From contig WLWP01000001.1 of assembly GCA_012103505.1 (NCBI GenBank), positions 4,464,001-4,528,000 on the forward strand: 64,000 nucleotides of DNA, in the 5' to 3' direction. The position numbers and the translations under genes were made by a program. Source of the DNA: Pseudomonadales bacterium. Lineage in GTDB: Bacteria; Pseudomonadota; Gammaproteobacteria; Pseudomonadales; Azotimanducaceae. Positions 33,143 to 40,369 of this stretch are shown piece by piece (position 1 is the stretch's first letter; each line of letters opens with the position of its first letter). The notes under the pieces are model-generated. The model was given only the letters and a program-made list of their open reading frames with translations, did not search any database and was not told the DNA's origin.

Positions 33143-33985
33143 ATGGAAGCAGTCACTATTACCCCAGATACATTTCAAACCGAAGTCGTTGAGGCTTCGC
33201 AATCACAGCCAGTAGTCCTCGTTTTTTGGGCAGAGCAAGTGCCACCTTCGGTGCAGAGTCGGCAAGTCGTGGAAGGACTTGTTGGTCAGTTCCAAGGTAA
33301 GGTCAAGCTCGCGCTTTCGGATGTCGCTGAAGACCAAACCATGGCTCAGCATCTGCGAGTGCAAGGCCTACCTGCCGTTCGAGTTGTGCATCAAGGCAAA
33401 ATCGTTGAGCAGATAGACGGGCCTGTCGATGAGGAACAGCTTCGAACACTACTAGATACCCTGACCCAATCTCCAGCAGACCTTTTGAAAGACCAGCTAG
33501 ACCAGATTATAGCGTCGGAAGATTGGGAAACTGCGATGGCTATGTTGCAGGAAGCTGTAAACGAAGAGCCGAACAATATGGGTTTTAGGGTTGAACTGGC
33601 AGACGTACTGGTGCGCAAGGGTGACTTAGATGACGCGCGAACGGTGCTGGCTAGTGTTCCAGAGGACACCGAAGACAGGGACCGTCCGCAAAACCGACTT
33701 GAGTTTGTTGAAGAAGCAGCTGGCTTTGACTCGATCGACTCACTGCGGCAACAACTGGAGACGGATCCTGACTCTTTGGAAGCTAAATATCAGTTGAGCG
33801 TGCAGCTTCTTGTCGCAGGCCAAGCAGAAGCGGGCTTGGAAGCGGCGATGGATATCTTACGCTTGGACCGAGAATTTCGGGACGACATTGGTCGACTCAC
33901 GATGATTAGAGCATTCGCGATGCTAGGCAAAGGCCACGAGTTGTCGGGAAAATACCGCCGGAAAATGTTTAACTTTATGCACTAA
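33143..33985 (+). CDS. thioredoxin-fold/TPR co-chaperone (YbbN/CnoX-like) without cysteines
   Basis: A 280-residue protein with an N-terminal thioredoxin fold (about 1-108, cis-Pro at LRVQGLPAVRV) and C-terminal TPR helices (about 115-280). This is the architecture of YbbN/CnoX, a holdase that works with GroEL and DnaK. The usual active-site WCxxC is replaced by WAEQVPPS (29-36) and the whole protein has no cysteine, so any redox role is excluded and only holdase or scaffold activity remains. A hairpin follows its stop and separates it from the FHA operon. Confidence 0.8.
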   Translation: MEAVTITPDTFQTEVVEASQSQPVVLVFWAEQVPPSVQSRQVVEGLVGQFQGKVKLALSDVAEDQTMAQHLRVQGLPAVRVVHQGKIVEQIDGPVDEEQLRTLLDTLTQSPADLLKDQLDQIIASEDWETAMAMLQEAVNEEPNNMGFRVELADVLVRKGDLDDARTVLASVPEDTEDRDRPQNRLEFVEEAAGFDSIDSLRQQLETDPDSLEAKYQLSVQLLVAGQAEAGLEAAMDILRLDREFRDDIGRLTMIRAFAMLGKGHELSGKYRRKMFNFMH

Positions 33986-33986
33986 A

Positions 33987-34005
33987 GGTCGCGGAGCTCG
34001 CGACC
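33987..34005 (+). terminator. GC-rich hairpin after the thioredoxin/TPR gene
   Basis: GGTCGCG-GAGCT-CGCGACC forms a perfect 7-bp stem with a 5-base loop starting 2 bases after the stop codon. No U-tract follows, so it may stabilise the 3' end or give Rho-assisted rather than intrinsic termination. Confidence 0.5.
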
Positions 34006-34017
34006 GTCAAGGTGTTA

Positions 34018-34031
34018 GTGAACTAGTTCAC
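34018..34031. promoter_or_regulatory. 14-bp perfect palindrome upstream of the FHA-kinase operon
   Basis: GTGAACTAGTTCAC is a perfect palindrome 57 bp before the ATG of the FHA gene. Its place in the only non-coding stretch before the five-gene operon makes it a candidate operator. No regulator gene is adjacent. Confidence 0.45.
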
Positions 34032-34088
34032 ATATTCGCTGCCCCTCCTTCCTTATTCTTCTGTACACATGTTTTTTGAGGCCTCCAC

Positions 34089-34436
34089 ATGGATGCGAGG
34101 GCTTTGCCGCATATTGAAATTGTATACGCGGATACAGAATCGGTTTTTACTCATGCGCAAGCAAAGAGCGGTAAACGGTTCTCGCTTGGTTGTGAGAAAC
34201 GCTGCGACGTTGTAGTGCCTGGCGAACACATCTCGCGTTCACACGCCTATATCGAGACCGAACGAAGCGACTTCTTTCTTGTCGACTCGAGCACCAATGG
34301 AACCTTTGTCCAGACTGAAGATGAACGAGTGCAGTTCGTTCACAGGGGACGGGTACGCTTGTGGGGAACCGGCTGGATCTCCCTTGGCGAGGCACTTCAC
34401 GCAGGTAAGCCTGTGTTGTTTCGGGAGATGGTTTGA
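34089..34436 (+). CDS. FHA-domain phosphothreonine reader
   Basis: A 115-residue protein consisting of one forkhead-associated domain. It has FSLGCEKRCDVVVPGEHISR (about 36-55), the phosphate-binding SRSHAYIE and STNGTF. FHA domains bind phosphothreonine peptides, typically of a partner kinase. It is the first gene of an operon with a phosphatase, a kinase and an outer-membrane transporter. Its TGA overlaps the next ATG (TGATG). A likely ligand is the Thr-rich N-terminus of the kinase two genes on. Confidence 0.9.
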   Translation: MDARALPHIEIVYADTESVFTHAQAKSGKRFSLGCEKRCDVVVPGEHISRSHAYIETERSDFFLVDSSTNGTFVQTEDERVQFVHRGRVRLWGTGWISLGEALHAGKPVLFREMV

Positions 34437-35143
34437 TGCGTTGGTTGAGTGCAGCAGATACTCATGTTGGCAATTTCCGTAGTCGCAACGAGGACGCCAT
34501 TCTAGCTTCTTCCAGTACAGGCTTATGGTTGGTTGCTGACGGCATGGGCGGTCACAATGCTGGCGACTATGCGAGCGAAGCGATAGCGCAATCGTTATCG
34601 GAAGTGACGATGACGGACAACTTGGCAGACTGTGTCGACGCGGTAGAGGACCGGTTGCTCGAAGTAAATCTACACTTACGTGAGCATGCCCAGACGTTTC
34701 CCAACGGAGCGACTGTCGGAAGCACGGTTGTCGTCGTGATCGCTCGAGGTGAGGTTGGCGTCGTATTGTGGGCGGGAGATAGCCGCCTCTATCGGTTGCG
34801 AAATGACTCGATTGAATTGCTGACAAGGGATCACAACCCGATTGCTGATCTCTATGAGCAAGGCGGGATTAGCGAAAAGGAAATGCTCGAAGCTGATACC
34901 AATGTTATTACGCGGGCGGTTGGTGGTCAGCGTGACCTACACCTCGATGTCGCGGCATTTGATATCGAAACCGATGACACGCTCCTTTTATGCAGTGACG
35001 GTCTGTACCGAGAAATTGATCCGGCAACTATGGTCAGCGCCCTCGGCTTACCTGTCGATGAAGCAGTTTCCACTTTAATGTCTCGTTGCTTAGCTGGTGC
35101 GGCCAAGGACAACGTCTCAGTTGTCGTGACAAGGGCAGCCTAG
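34436..35143 (+). CDS. PP2C-family Ser/Thr protein phosphatase
   Basis: A 235-residue Mn/Mg-dependent phosphatase. All PP2C motifs are present: GNFRSRNEDAI (Arg and first Asp region), LVADGMGGHNAGD, GSTVVVVI, WAGDSRLYR, LTRDHN, LLLCSDGLY and DNVSVVV. It should reverse the phosphorylation made by the adjacent kinase. The start is ATG at 34436, overlapping the FHA stop; an in-frame TTG three bases earlier is less likely. Its TAG overlaps the GTG of the kinase. It is cytoplasmic with no membrane segment. Confidence 0.92.
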   Translation: MRWLSAADTHVGNFRSRNEDAILASSSTGLWLVADGMGGHNAGDYASEAIAQSLSEVTMTDNLADCVDAVEDRLLEVNLHLREHAQTFPNGATVGSTVVVVIARGEVGVVLWAGDSRLYRLRNDSIELLTRDHNPIADLYEQGGISEKEMLEADTNVITRAVGGQRDLHLDVAAFDIETDDTLLLCSDGLYREIDPATMVSALGLPVDEAVSTLMSRCLAGAAKDNVSVVVTRAA

Positions 35144-37719
35144 TGACTGATATCCCAGAGGAACCAGTTTCTCCAGATAATTCGGATCTCGATCAAACAG
35201 TTCTTCGGGATGATGTGACCGTGATGCGAGCGAACACGGAAACCACCGGAACGAGATCTGGGGTGACTGGTGGTGCTGAGAGCACATCCAGTTGGCGAAG
35301 CGACAACACGGTTGGTGATGCCCAAGCACCGCGTGTCCTTAAGCAGAGATTTGTCCTCGAAGATCGCTTAGGCAGTGGTGGCATGGGAACTGTTTTCAAA
35401 GCCAAAGACCTCCGCAAAGTAGAGGCACGAGATTCACAGCCCTATGTCGCTGTGAAAGTCCTCAACAATGACTTCCGGAAACACCCCGAGGCTTTTGTTG
35501 CACTTGAACGCGAAGCTTCAAAGTCACAAACGCTTAGACACACGAACGTCGTGTCGATATTCGACTTTGATAAAGATGAAGACACGCCATATATCACTAT
35601 GGAGTTGTTAGAAGGACTCGAACTTTCGCACATGTTGCGTAAGAACGATGGTGAAATCGATAGAGACCTAGGCTGGGATATTATCCGCGGTATGGTCGCA
35701 GGTTTGGTGCACGCTCACGAACAGGGTGTGGTTCATGCCGACCTTAAACCCAGCAACATATTTGTGTGCGAGGACGGTACTTCGAAGATACTCGATTTTG
35801 GTATCGCTCGGGCAATGCGGTCAAATCAGCCGGGTGAAACAACGCGTTTCGATCCCGCACGCTTAGCAGCGTTGACTCCAGCATATGCGAGTCGAGAAAT
35901 GCTCAATGGCGACAGCCCCGAGCCTCGGGATGACCTTTATGCGCTTGGTGTTGTGATCTACATGGTGTTGGCCGGACATCATCCTTACGGTCGATTGCCT
36001 GCGAATGAAGCCCTACAAGAACAATTGAAGCCAGAGCGCCCGAAGCAAATTTCGCGGCGACAATGGCGAGCCTTGCGAGAGTGTCTCTCATTTAATCGAC
36101 AGGATCGTCCGGAGAGCGCGGCGGCAGTTTTGGAAGGGCTATTCGGTAAACCTGCCTGGCAGAGTTTTAGTGTCGCGGCCTCGATTGCAATCCTCGCTGT
36201 GACGGTCGGCGTTGCGGTGACTTATGAACCACCAGATGTTGCCGAAGTAAGGGAAGAAGTTAAGCAGCAAACGCTGGTCGACGCACAAACAGGACGTATA
36301 GAGGGGCTCTTCGCGAAAGCCCTATTTGATGGCTATTGGGAGGATGAGCTCCTCGCAGAGTTTGATCGATTGCGCCATTTGGATTTCAGAGGTCAAGACA
36401 GCGTTCAGATACAGGCGCGTATCGAAGAGCTATTTGCTCGCTATATTGCACGAGTCGAAGATTTGAGCGCGGTTGCGGTGGTTTATTCAAAGGCGGTCGC
36501 CTTTGGTGGCTTGGAGATTGTTGAACAAGCGTTCCATGATCGCCTGCTTTCGGATTTAACTGACCTCGCCGACGAACCAGTCAGCGACTATTGGGTAGAG
36601 CGTGCTGTGATGCGACTCAACATGGCCAAAAGCTATTTCCCGCTTTCAGCAGATTTAACGTCGGTACGACGAAGGCTCGCAGAGCACGTCAACGGCTCAG
36701 TGAAATCGTTGGTCAGAACAGGTGAGACTAAGCTAGCCGCTAATGTCTGGGCGCTTTTTGGTGCCGAATTGCTAGACGATACAGCTCGTTTGGAAACCAC
36801 AAGTGAAGTGGCGGCCGCAGTAAGCCGGTCTGAAGCTTCGCAAAAGCAGGCATCAGAGCGACGTGAACGCAAACGACTGATTGCGCAATTGGATGAAACG
36901 CTCAATGTAAGTTGCCTACGTTTGGATTTAATCAAACTTGGGAAACAGGTCTATGACATAGACAGGCGTTTTCCAGCGCACAAAAAAGCTGTGGCACAGC
37001 ATGTTGGTGTGCAACTAGAAAAATGTGTCAGTCGCCTAGAACTGCTAGATCAGGAACGCGCCCAAGAGTTCAAAACAAGTGCCTTTGAAACGCTCAGCTT
37101 TGTGGCTGCTGGTATGACACCAGGAGACCCGTGCGTTGATAGTGATGGCTTTTGCGCGGACTCCTTGAGTCTAAATGAAGAGTCAGTGGCTGGACCGAAG
37201 TTGGTCGTAGTTTCTAGCCAAATCGGCGATCGGTTTGCGATAACCAAGCATGAAATTAGCTGGCATGACTTCGCGCTGTTTTGTACCGAGCAATCATGGT
37301 GTGCGGAATCGCCGGACACTTCGAAATTACCTGTTACAGGCGTTGAGTTATCACGCATTGAACAGTATGCGGATTGGCTCAGCGACCGTACTGGACACCA
37401 CTACCGTTTGCCCACACTTTCGGAATGGCAACAAGTTGCTGGTGAGACGCCGGACCCAAACCGTAACTGTCAGGTTGATGTGGGTGGTGTGAGGCGCGGC
37501 GATAGTGCGCTTGAAGTAGAGAATGGTAATCCCAACGCACTTGGTCTAGTGCATGTTTTAGGCAACGCAAGTGAGATCGTTGTAGATGCCTCAGGTTATT
37601 CCGCAGTAGGCGGTGATTTTGGTGACCCAATCGATCAATGCTTGCGCATTAGCGCGAAGAAGCTCGGGTCAACACCAGGTGAACGAACAGGATTTCGGCT
37701 TGTCAGGGAGGTTTCGTGA
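35143..37719 (+). CDS. Hanks-type Ser/Thr kinase with C-terminal FGE/SUMF1-like domain
   Basis: An 858-residue membrane kinase starting with GTG at 35143. A Thr-rich N-terminus (LDQTVLRDDVTVM, TETTGT) resembles FHA-binding sites. The kinase domain has LGSGGMG (76-82), Lys105 in VAVKVL, HADLKPSN (198-205) and DFG (218-220). The HRD arginine is Ala199, so it is a non-RD kinase. One membrane helix follows (about 340-360), then a helical extracytoplasmic region and a formylglycine-generating-enzyme-like domain from about 670 (LPVTGVELSRIEQYADWLS, RLPTLSEW, HVLGNASEIVVD, TGFRLV). The latter probably senses or binds a ligand or protein. An earlier in-frame start at 35086 lies inside the phosphatase gene. 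Confidence 0.9.
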   Translation: MTDIPEEPVSPDNSDLDQTVLRDDVTVMRANTETTGTRSGVTGGAESTSSWRSDNTVGDAQAPRVLKQRFVLEDRLGSGGMGTVFKAKDLRKVEARDSQPYVAVKVLNNDFRKHPEAFVALEREASKSQTLRHTNVVSIFDFDKDEDTPYITMELLEGLELSHMLRKNDGEIDRDLGWDIIRGMVAGLVHAHEQGVVHADLKPSNIFVCEDGTSKILDFGIARAMRSNQPGETTRFDPARLAALTPAYASREMLNGDSPEPRDDLYALGVVIYMVLAGHHPYGRLPANEALQEQLKPERPKQISRRQWRALRECLSFNRQDRPESAAAVLEGLFGKPAWQSFSVAASIAILAVTVGVAVTYEPPDVAEVREEVKQQTLVDAQTGRIEGLFAKALFDGYWEDELLAEFDRLRHLDFRGQDSVQIQARIEELFARYIARVEDLSAVAVVYSKAVAFGGLEIVEQAFHDRLLSDLTDLADEPVSDYWVERAVMRLNMAKSYFPLSADLTSVRRRLAEHVNGSVKSLVRTGETKLAANVWALFGAELLDDTARLETTSEVAAAVSRSEASQKQASERRERKRLIAQLDETLNVSCLRLDLIKLGKQVYDIDRRFPAHKKAVAQHVGVQLEKCVSRLELLDQERAQEFKTSAFETLSFVAAGMTPGDPCVDSDGFCADSLSLNEESVAGPKLVVVSSQIGDRFAITKHEISWHDFALFCTEQSWCAESPDTSKLPVTGVELSRIEQYADWLSDRTGHHYRLPTLSEWQQVAGETPDPNRNCQVDVGGVRRGDSALEVENGNPNALGLVHVLGNASEIVVDASGYSAVGGDFGDPIDQCLRISAKKLGSTPGERTGFRLVREVS

Positions 37720-39740
37720 AACTTGCGACCTATAGTCCAGAAGTAAGCCGCCTTCGGCGTGTTGCTAAAGCCTGTGCAGCAGGCGAGATGTCGCGAACGG
37801 AGTATCGCTCGGTCCGGCGTCAATTGATTGCTGCGATGACGAGCGCTCTTGCCGGTGCGGACGGGCTCACTGAAGATCGAACACTGCCTCGATTCATGGA
37901 TGAGACGACGGTGCGTCGAATACTGCCACTCCGACGTCGGACGGATGAAGGCGCCCAACGTCAACCGTGGCTCTGGTTCCTACTAGCCTGCCTAGTATTT
38001 GTCGGCATGTCTGTTCCTGCAGTCGGGTGGGCTCAATCTGCGGCCAAACAAGCTGGTCAGACGATCCCCTCGGTAGCGAAACGGGGTGTGGGCAATCAAG
38101 CGAACGTTCGCTATGCCGTAGACGTGGTGCAGTGGCAGCCCGATGATCAACAACGCCACATTGAAGTCGATGTAGCAACGGCAAACGAACTGTTAGCGGT
38201 TGAACTTGAGCGATTACGCATGGCTGATGAAGTCGGCGCTCATGGCTTTGGTCTCAGTGAATTGGATCAAATTGGTAGGTTTCTCAATGCGATAGGTGTT
38301 CACGACGCTCGTACAGAGTTAACCCTGGAAGATCTTGAAGATCTGCAGGCATTGGTCGCTGTACAAAAGGAGCGCCGAGGGTTAACTGCTGGACAACTTC
38401 AGGAACTCGCCGATCACCTGCAAGGGTGGTTGCGCGATCAAGGGTATCCACTGGCGGTGGCCTTTGTGCCGAGCCAAAACATTGTTGCCGGGGTCGTTAA
38501 TGTTGCGGCCATGACCGGGGTAGTCGGAGATGTCGTCCTGGCACAATCTTCAACAGGTGTTACGTCCAAACAAGGTAGGGATCTAACAGAACAACTTAGT
38601 GGTTTTAAAGGTGAGACGGTGCGGCGACGCGACATTGAAACTCGCTTGAACATACTAAACCGAAACCCCTCCTATTCTGTGCAGGCTGGATTCCAGCCCG
38701 GGCAGATGGTTGGAGAAACAGAACTCAATGTCCATGTCCGCCGAGCACAGACGCACGAAGTGAAACTACAAGTGGACAACTACGGGCAGGAAGCAATTGG
38801 CGAAGAACGGCTAAGCCTTGAGTTAGGTCGTTCGGACTTGGCGCGCACCGGTGACCGGCTGAATGCTCGGCTGAATACCTCAATTGAATCTGGCGGAGAG
38901 CAATTTGGGGGTCTTGAATACATGACTCTGGTGTCGGGTGATACATCCGCGCGTGCGTCGATCGCGCGCTCCGATGTCTCTATTGGTCGCGGTCTATCCG
39001 CTGAGGGCTTACTCATAGATACGGCGGTCATCGATACGCAAGTTTTTACTCGCCAATATCGTTCCGAGCTTATGTATAGCGCAGGCTGGCATGATGTCAC
39101 GTGGGATGATTTAGGCGATCAACGCACGTGGTATGTCGGTGGTGACTGGGCTGGACACCGCTTGTGGGACGCGCAAAAGTTCTCGTTGGATGGTTCTGTC
39201 GGTCTACGAGTGGGTGGCGTCGACAACAGTGATGGTCAACAGGTCTCAGTGGGTTCGGACGACTCGTTTTGGTTGGTGCACGGTAGCCTGCAAGGTTGGA
39301 CACCGGTGAGTGTCAAGAATTGGATCGAAGACGGTCGTGTAGTTTTGCGCTCAAGGTTCCAGTGGTCGACAGATTCGCTCCCAGCAACTCAGAGATTTGC
39401 TGCGGTACAAGCGTCAGGTAATTCTGGTCTACCTGTGGGTAGCTTGTTTACCGATAGTGCATTAGAACTTGGTGCGGAGTTGCGGGTGCCGCAACGATTC
39501 GCGCGTACCAAGGCGCACTGGCTAATGTCGCTCGACACAATGTTTGGTGAAGATCACGGCCGGGATACCTGGCAGCACCTCACCTCTTTTTCTCTCGGAT
39601 TTGAAACTAGCTTGACGATGTTCGATGCACAGCCGTTGTTAAGCAGAATTTCTCTTGGCTATCCGCTCAGCCACAAAAGTAATGGAGTACTAGAAGATGA
39701 CGGTTTACAAATATACTGGCGCCTGCTTTATGCGCGCTAA
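37716..39740 (+). CDS. TpsB/ShlB-type outer-membrane transporter with N-terminal extension
   Basis: A 674-residue POTRA plus beta-barrel protein of the ShlB/FhaC/HecB family, which exports large TpsA exoproteins through the outer membrane. A POTRA-like region spans about 185-345 (DIETRLNILNRNPSYSVQAG is its end) and the barrel follows to the C-terminal WRLLYAR. Unusually, an 83-residue Arg-rich segment (RLRRVAKAC, RSVRRQLI) precedes the hydrophobic stretch WLWFLLACLVFVGMSVPAVG (84-104). The L6 VRGY/F motif is absent; the equivalent region reads SGNSGLPVGS. GTG start, GGAGG site, overlapping the kinase stop (GTGA). Confidence 0.8.
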   Translation: MKLATYSPEVSRLRRVAKACAAGEMSRTEYRSVRRQLIAAMTSALAGADGLTEDRTLPRFMDETTVRRILPLRRRTDEGAQRQPWLWFLLACLVFVGMSVPAVGWAQSAAKQAGQTIPSVAKRGVGNQANVRYAVDVVQWQPDDQQRHIEVDVATANELLAVELERLRMADEVGAHGFGLSELDQIGRFLNAIGVHDARTELTLEDLEDLQALVAVQKERRGLTAGQLQELADHLQGWLRDQGYPLAVAFVPSQNIVAGVVNVAAMTGVVGDVVLAQSSTGVTSKQGRDLTEQLSGFKGETVRRRDIETRLNILNRNPSYSVQAGFQPGQMVGETELNVHVRRAQTHEVKLQVDNYGQEAIGEERLSLELGRSDLARTGDRLNARLNTSIESGGEQFGGLEYMTLVSGDTSARASIARSDVSIGRGLSAEGLLIDTAVIDTQVFTRQYRSELMYSAGWHDVTWDDLGDQRTWYVGGDWAGHRLWDAQKFSLDGSVGLRVGGVDNSDGQQVSVGSDDSFWLVHGSLQGWTPVSVKNWIEDGRVVLRSRFQWSTDSLPATQRFAAVQASGNSGLPVGSLFTDSALELGAELRVPQRFARTKAHWLMSLDTMFGEDHGRDTWQHLTSFSLGFETSLTMFDAQPLLSRISLGYPLSHKSNGVLEDDGLQIYWRLLYAR

Positions 39741-39981
39741 AAACAAGTTGGCTCTACGCGGGATCTGGTTGGGAATTTTGTTGGTCGATGCTCAGGTGAG
39801 CTTCGCAGAACCGGTAACGGTGGAGATCCAAGCCGTATTGGAAGGTGCGGCAAACGGTTGGACCGATGCGATCATCGCTGATTCGGCGCCAATGGATGAG
39901 CAAATATTTACCGAGATATCCCCGCTCATCGAGAGTCCGGATAGTGTTCGTTTGCCTGAAGATCAAAAACTAGCCGACTGA
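39730..39981 (+). CDS. small acidic secreted protein of the FHA-kinase-TpsB operon
   Basis: An 83-residue protein whose ATG at 39730 lies 11 bp inside the end of the TpsB gene. Residues 1-27 form a signal peptide (basic start, then LALRGIWLGILLVDAQVSFA). The mature 55 residues are acidic and low in Cys. I recognise no family. Its place as last gene of the overlapped operon suggests a periplasmic or secreted accessory, substrate or plug of the transporter. Confidence 0.6.
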   Translation: MRAKNKLALRGIWLGILLVDAQVSFAEPVTVEIQAVLEGAANGWTDAIIADSAPMDEQIFTEISPLIESPDSVRLPEDQKLAD

Positions 39982-40082
39982 ACTTACACACAACAGCCAA
40001 CGCGGCATAACTCTAACAGTTACTTTTTGTGGGCGGTTTAAACGAACGCGAGAGCAGTCTAGCTGTATCAAAGGGCCAATGC

Positions 40083-40098
40083 GTTAGTACGCACTAAC
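40083..40098. promoter_or_regulatory. inverted repeat in the convergent gap
   Basis: GTTAGT-ACGC-ACTAAC has perfect 6-bp arms and a 4-bp centre. It is about 100 bp beyond the FHA-kinase-TpsB operon and could be a weak hairpin or a protein-binding site. Confidence 0.3.
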
Positions 40099-40290
40099 AA
40101 TTGGTTCTGGGTAGTTTATACACATTGCCAAAAATCTAAGCAAAGCACTAGCTTGCCTCGTGGTTATTCAACTTAACGGTAATCTAGATGTCTTAACTAT
40201 TTGAAATATAAGGATAATACGTGTTTTTCCTTCCTCTCGACTGGTCCCACGTTACTTTTTGAGGGGCGTGAAACAAACCCTGTCTAAAAG

Positions 40291-40311
40291 TTATCCTCAA
40301 AGTTATCCACA
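40291..40311 (+). promoter_or_regulatory. two tandem DnaA-box-like sites
   Basis: TTATCCTCA at 40291-40299 and a perfect consensus DnaA box TTATCCACA at 40303-40311 lie in the same orientation, 12 bp from start to start. They flank an AT-rich segment to their left. No replication gene (dnaA, dnaN, repA) is in the window. Confidence 0.45.
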
Positions 40312-40369
40312 GGCCAGAGGCGTTCGAGCAAGCTAGAAACGGGGATTGACCATCCACGCGCAGACTCAT

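Larger units (their letters stand above)
39982..40369. other. 388-bp AT-leaning gap between convergent genes
   Basis: This stretch lies between the stop of the small secreted protein gene and the stop of the leftward alpha/beta hydrolase. I see no credible gene in it. It contains an inverted repeat at 40083-40098, an AT-rich part at about 40175-40235, and a tandem pair of DnaA-box-like sequences at 40291-40311. No tRNA or convincing intrinsic terminator was found. Confidence 0.6.
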
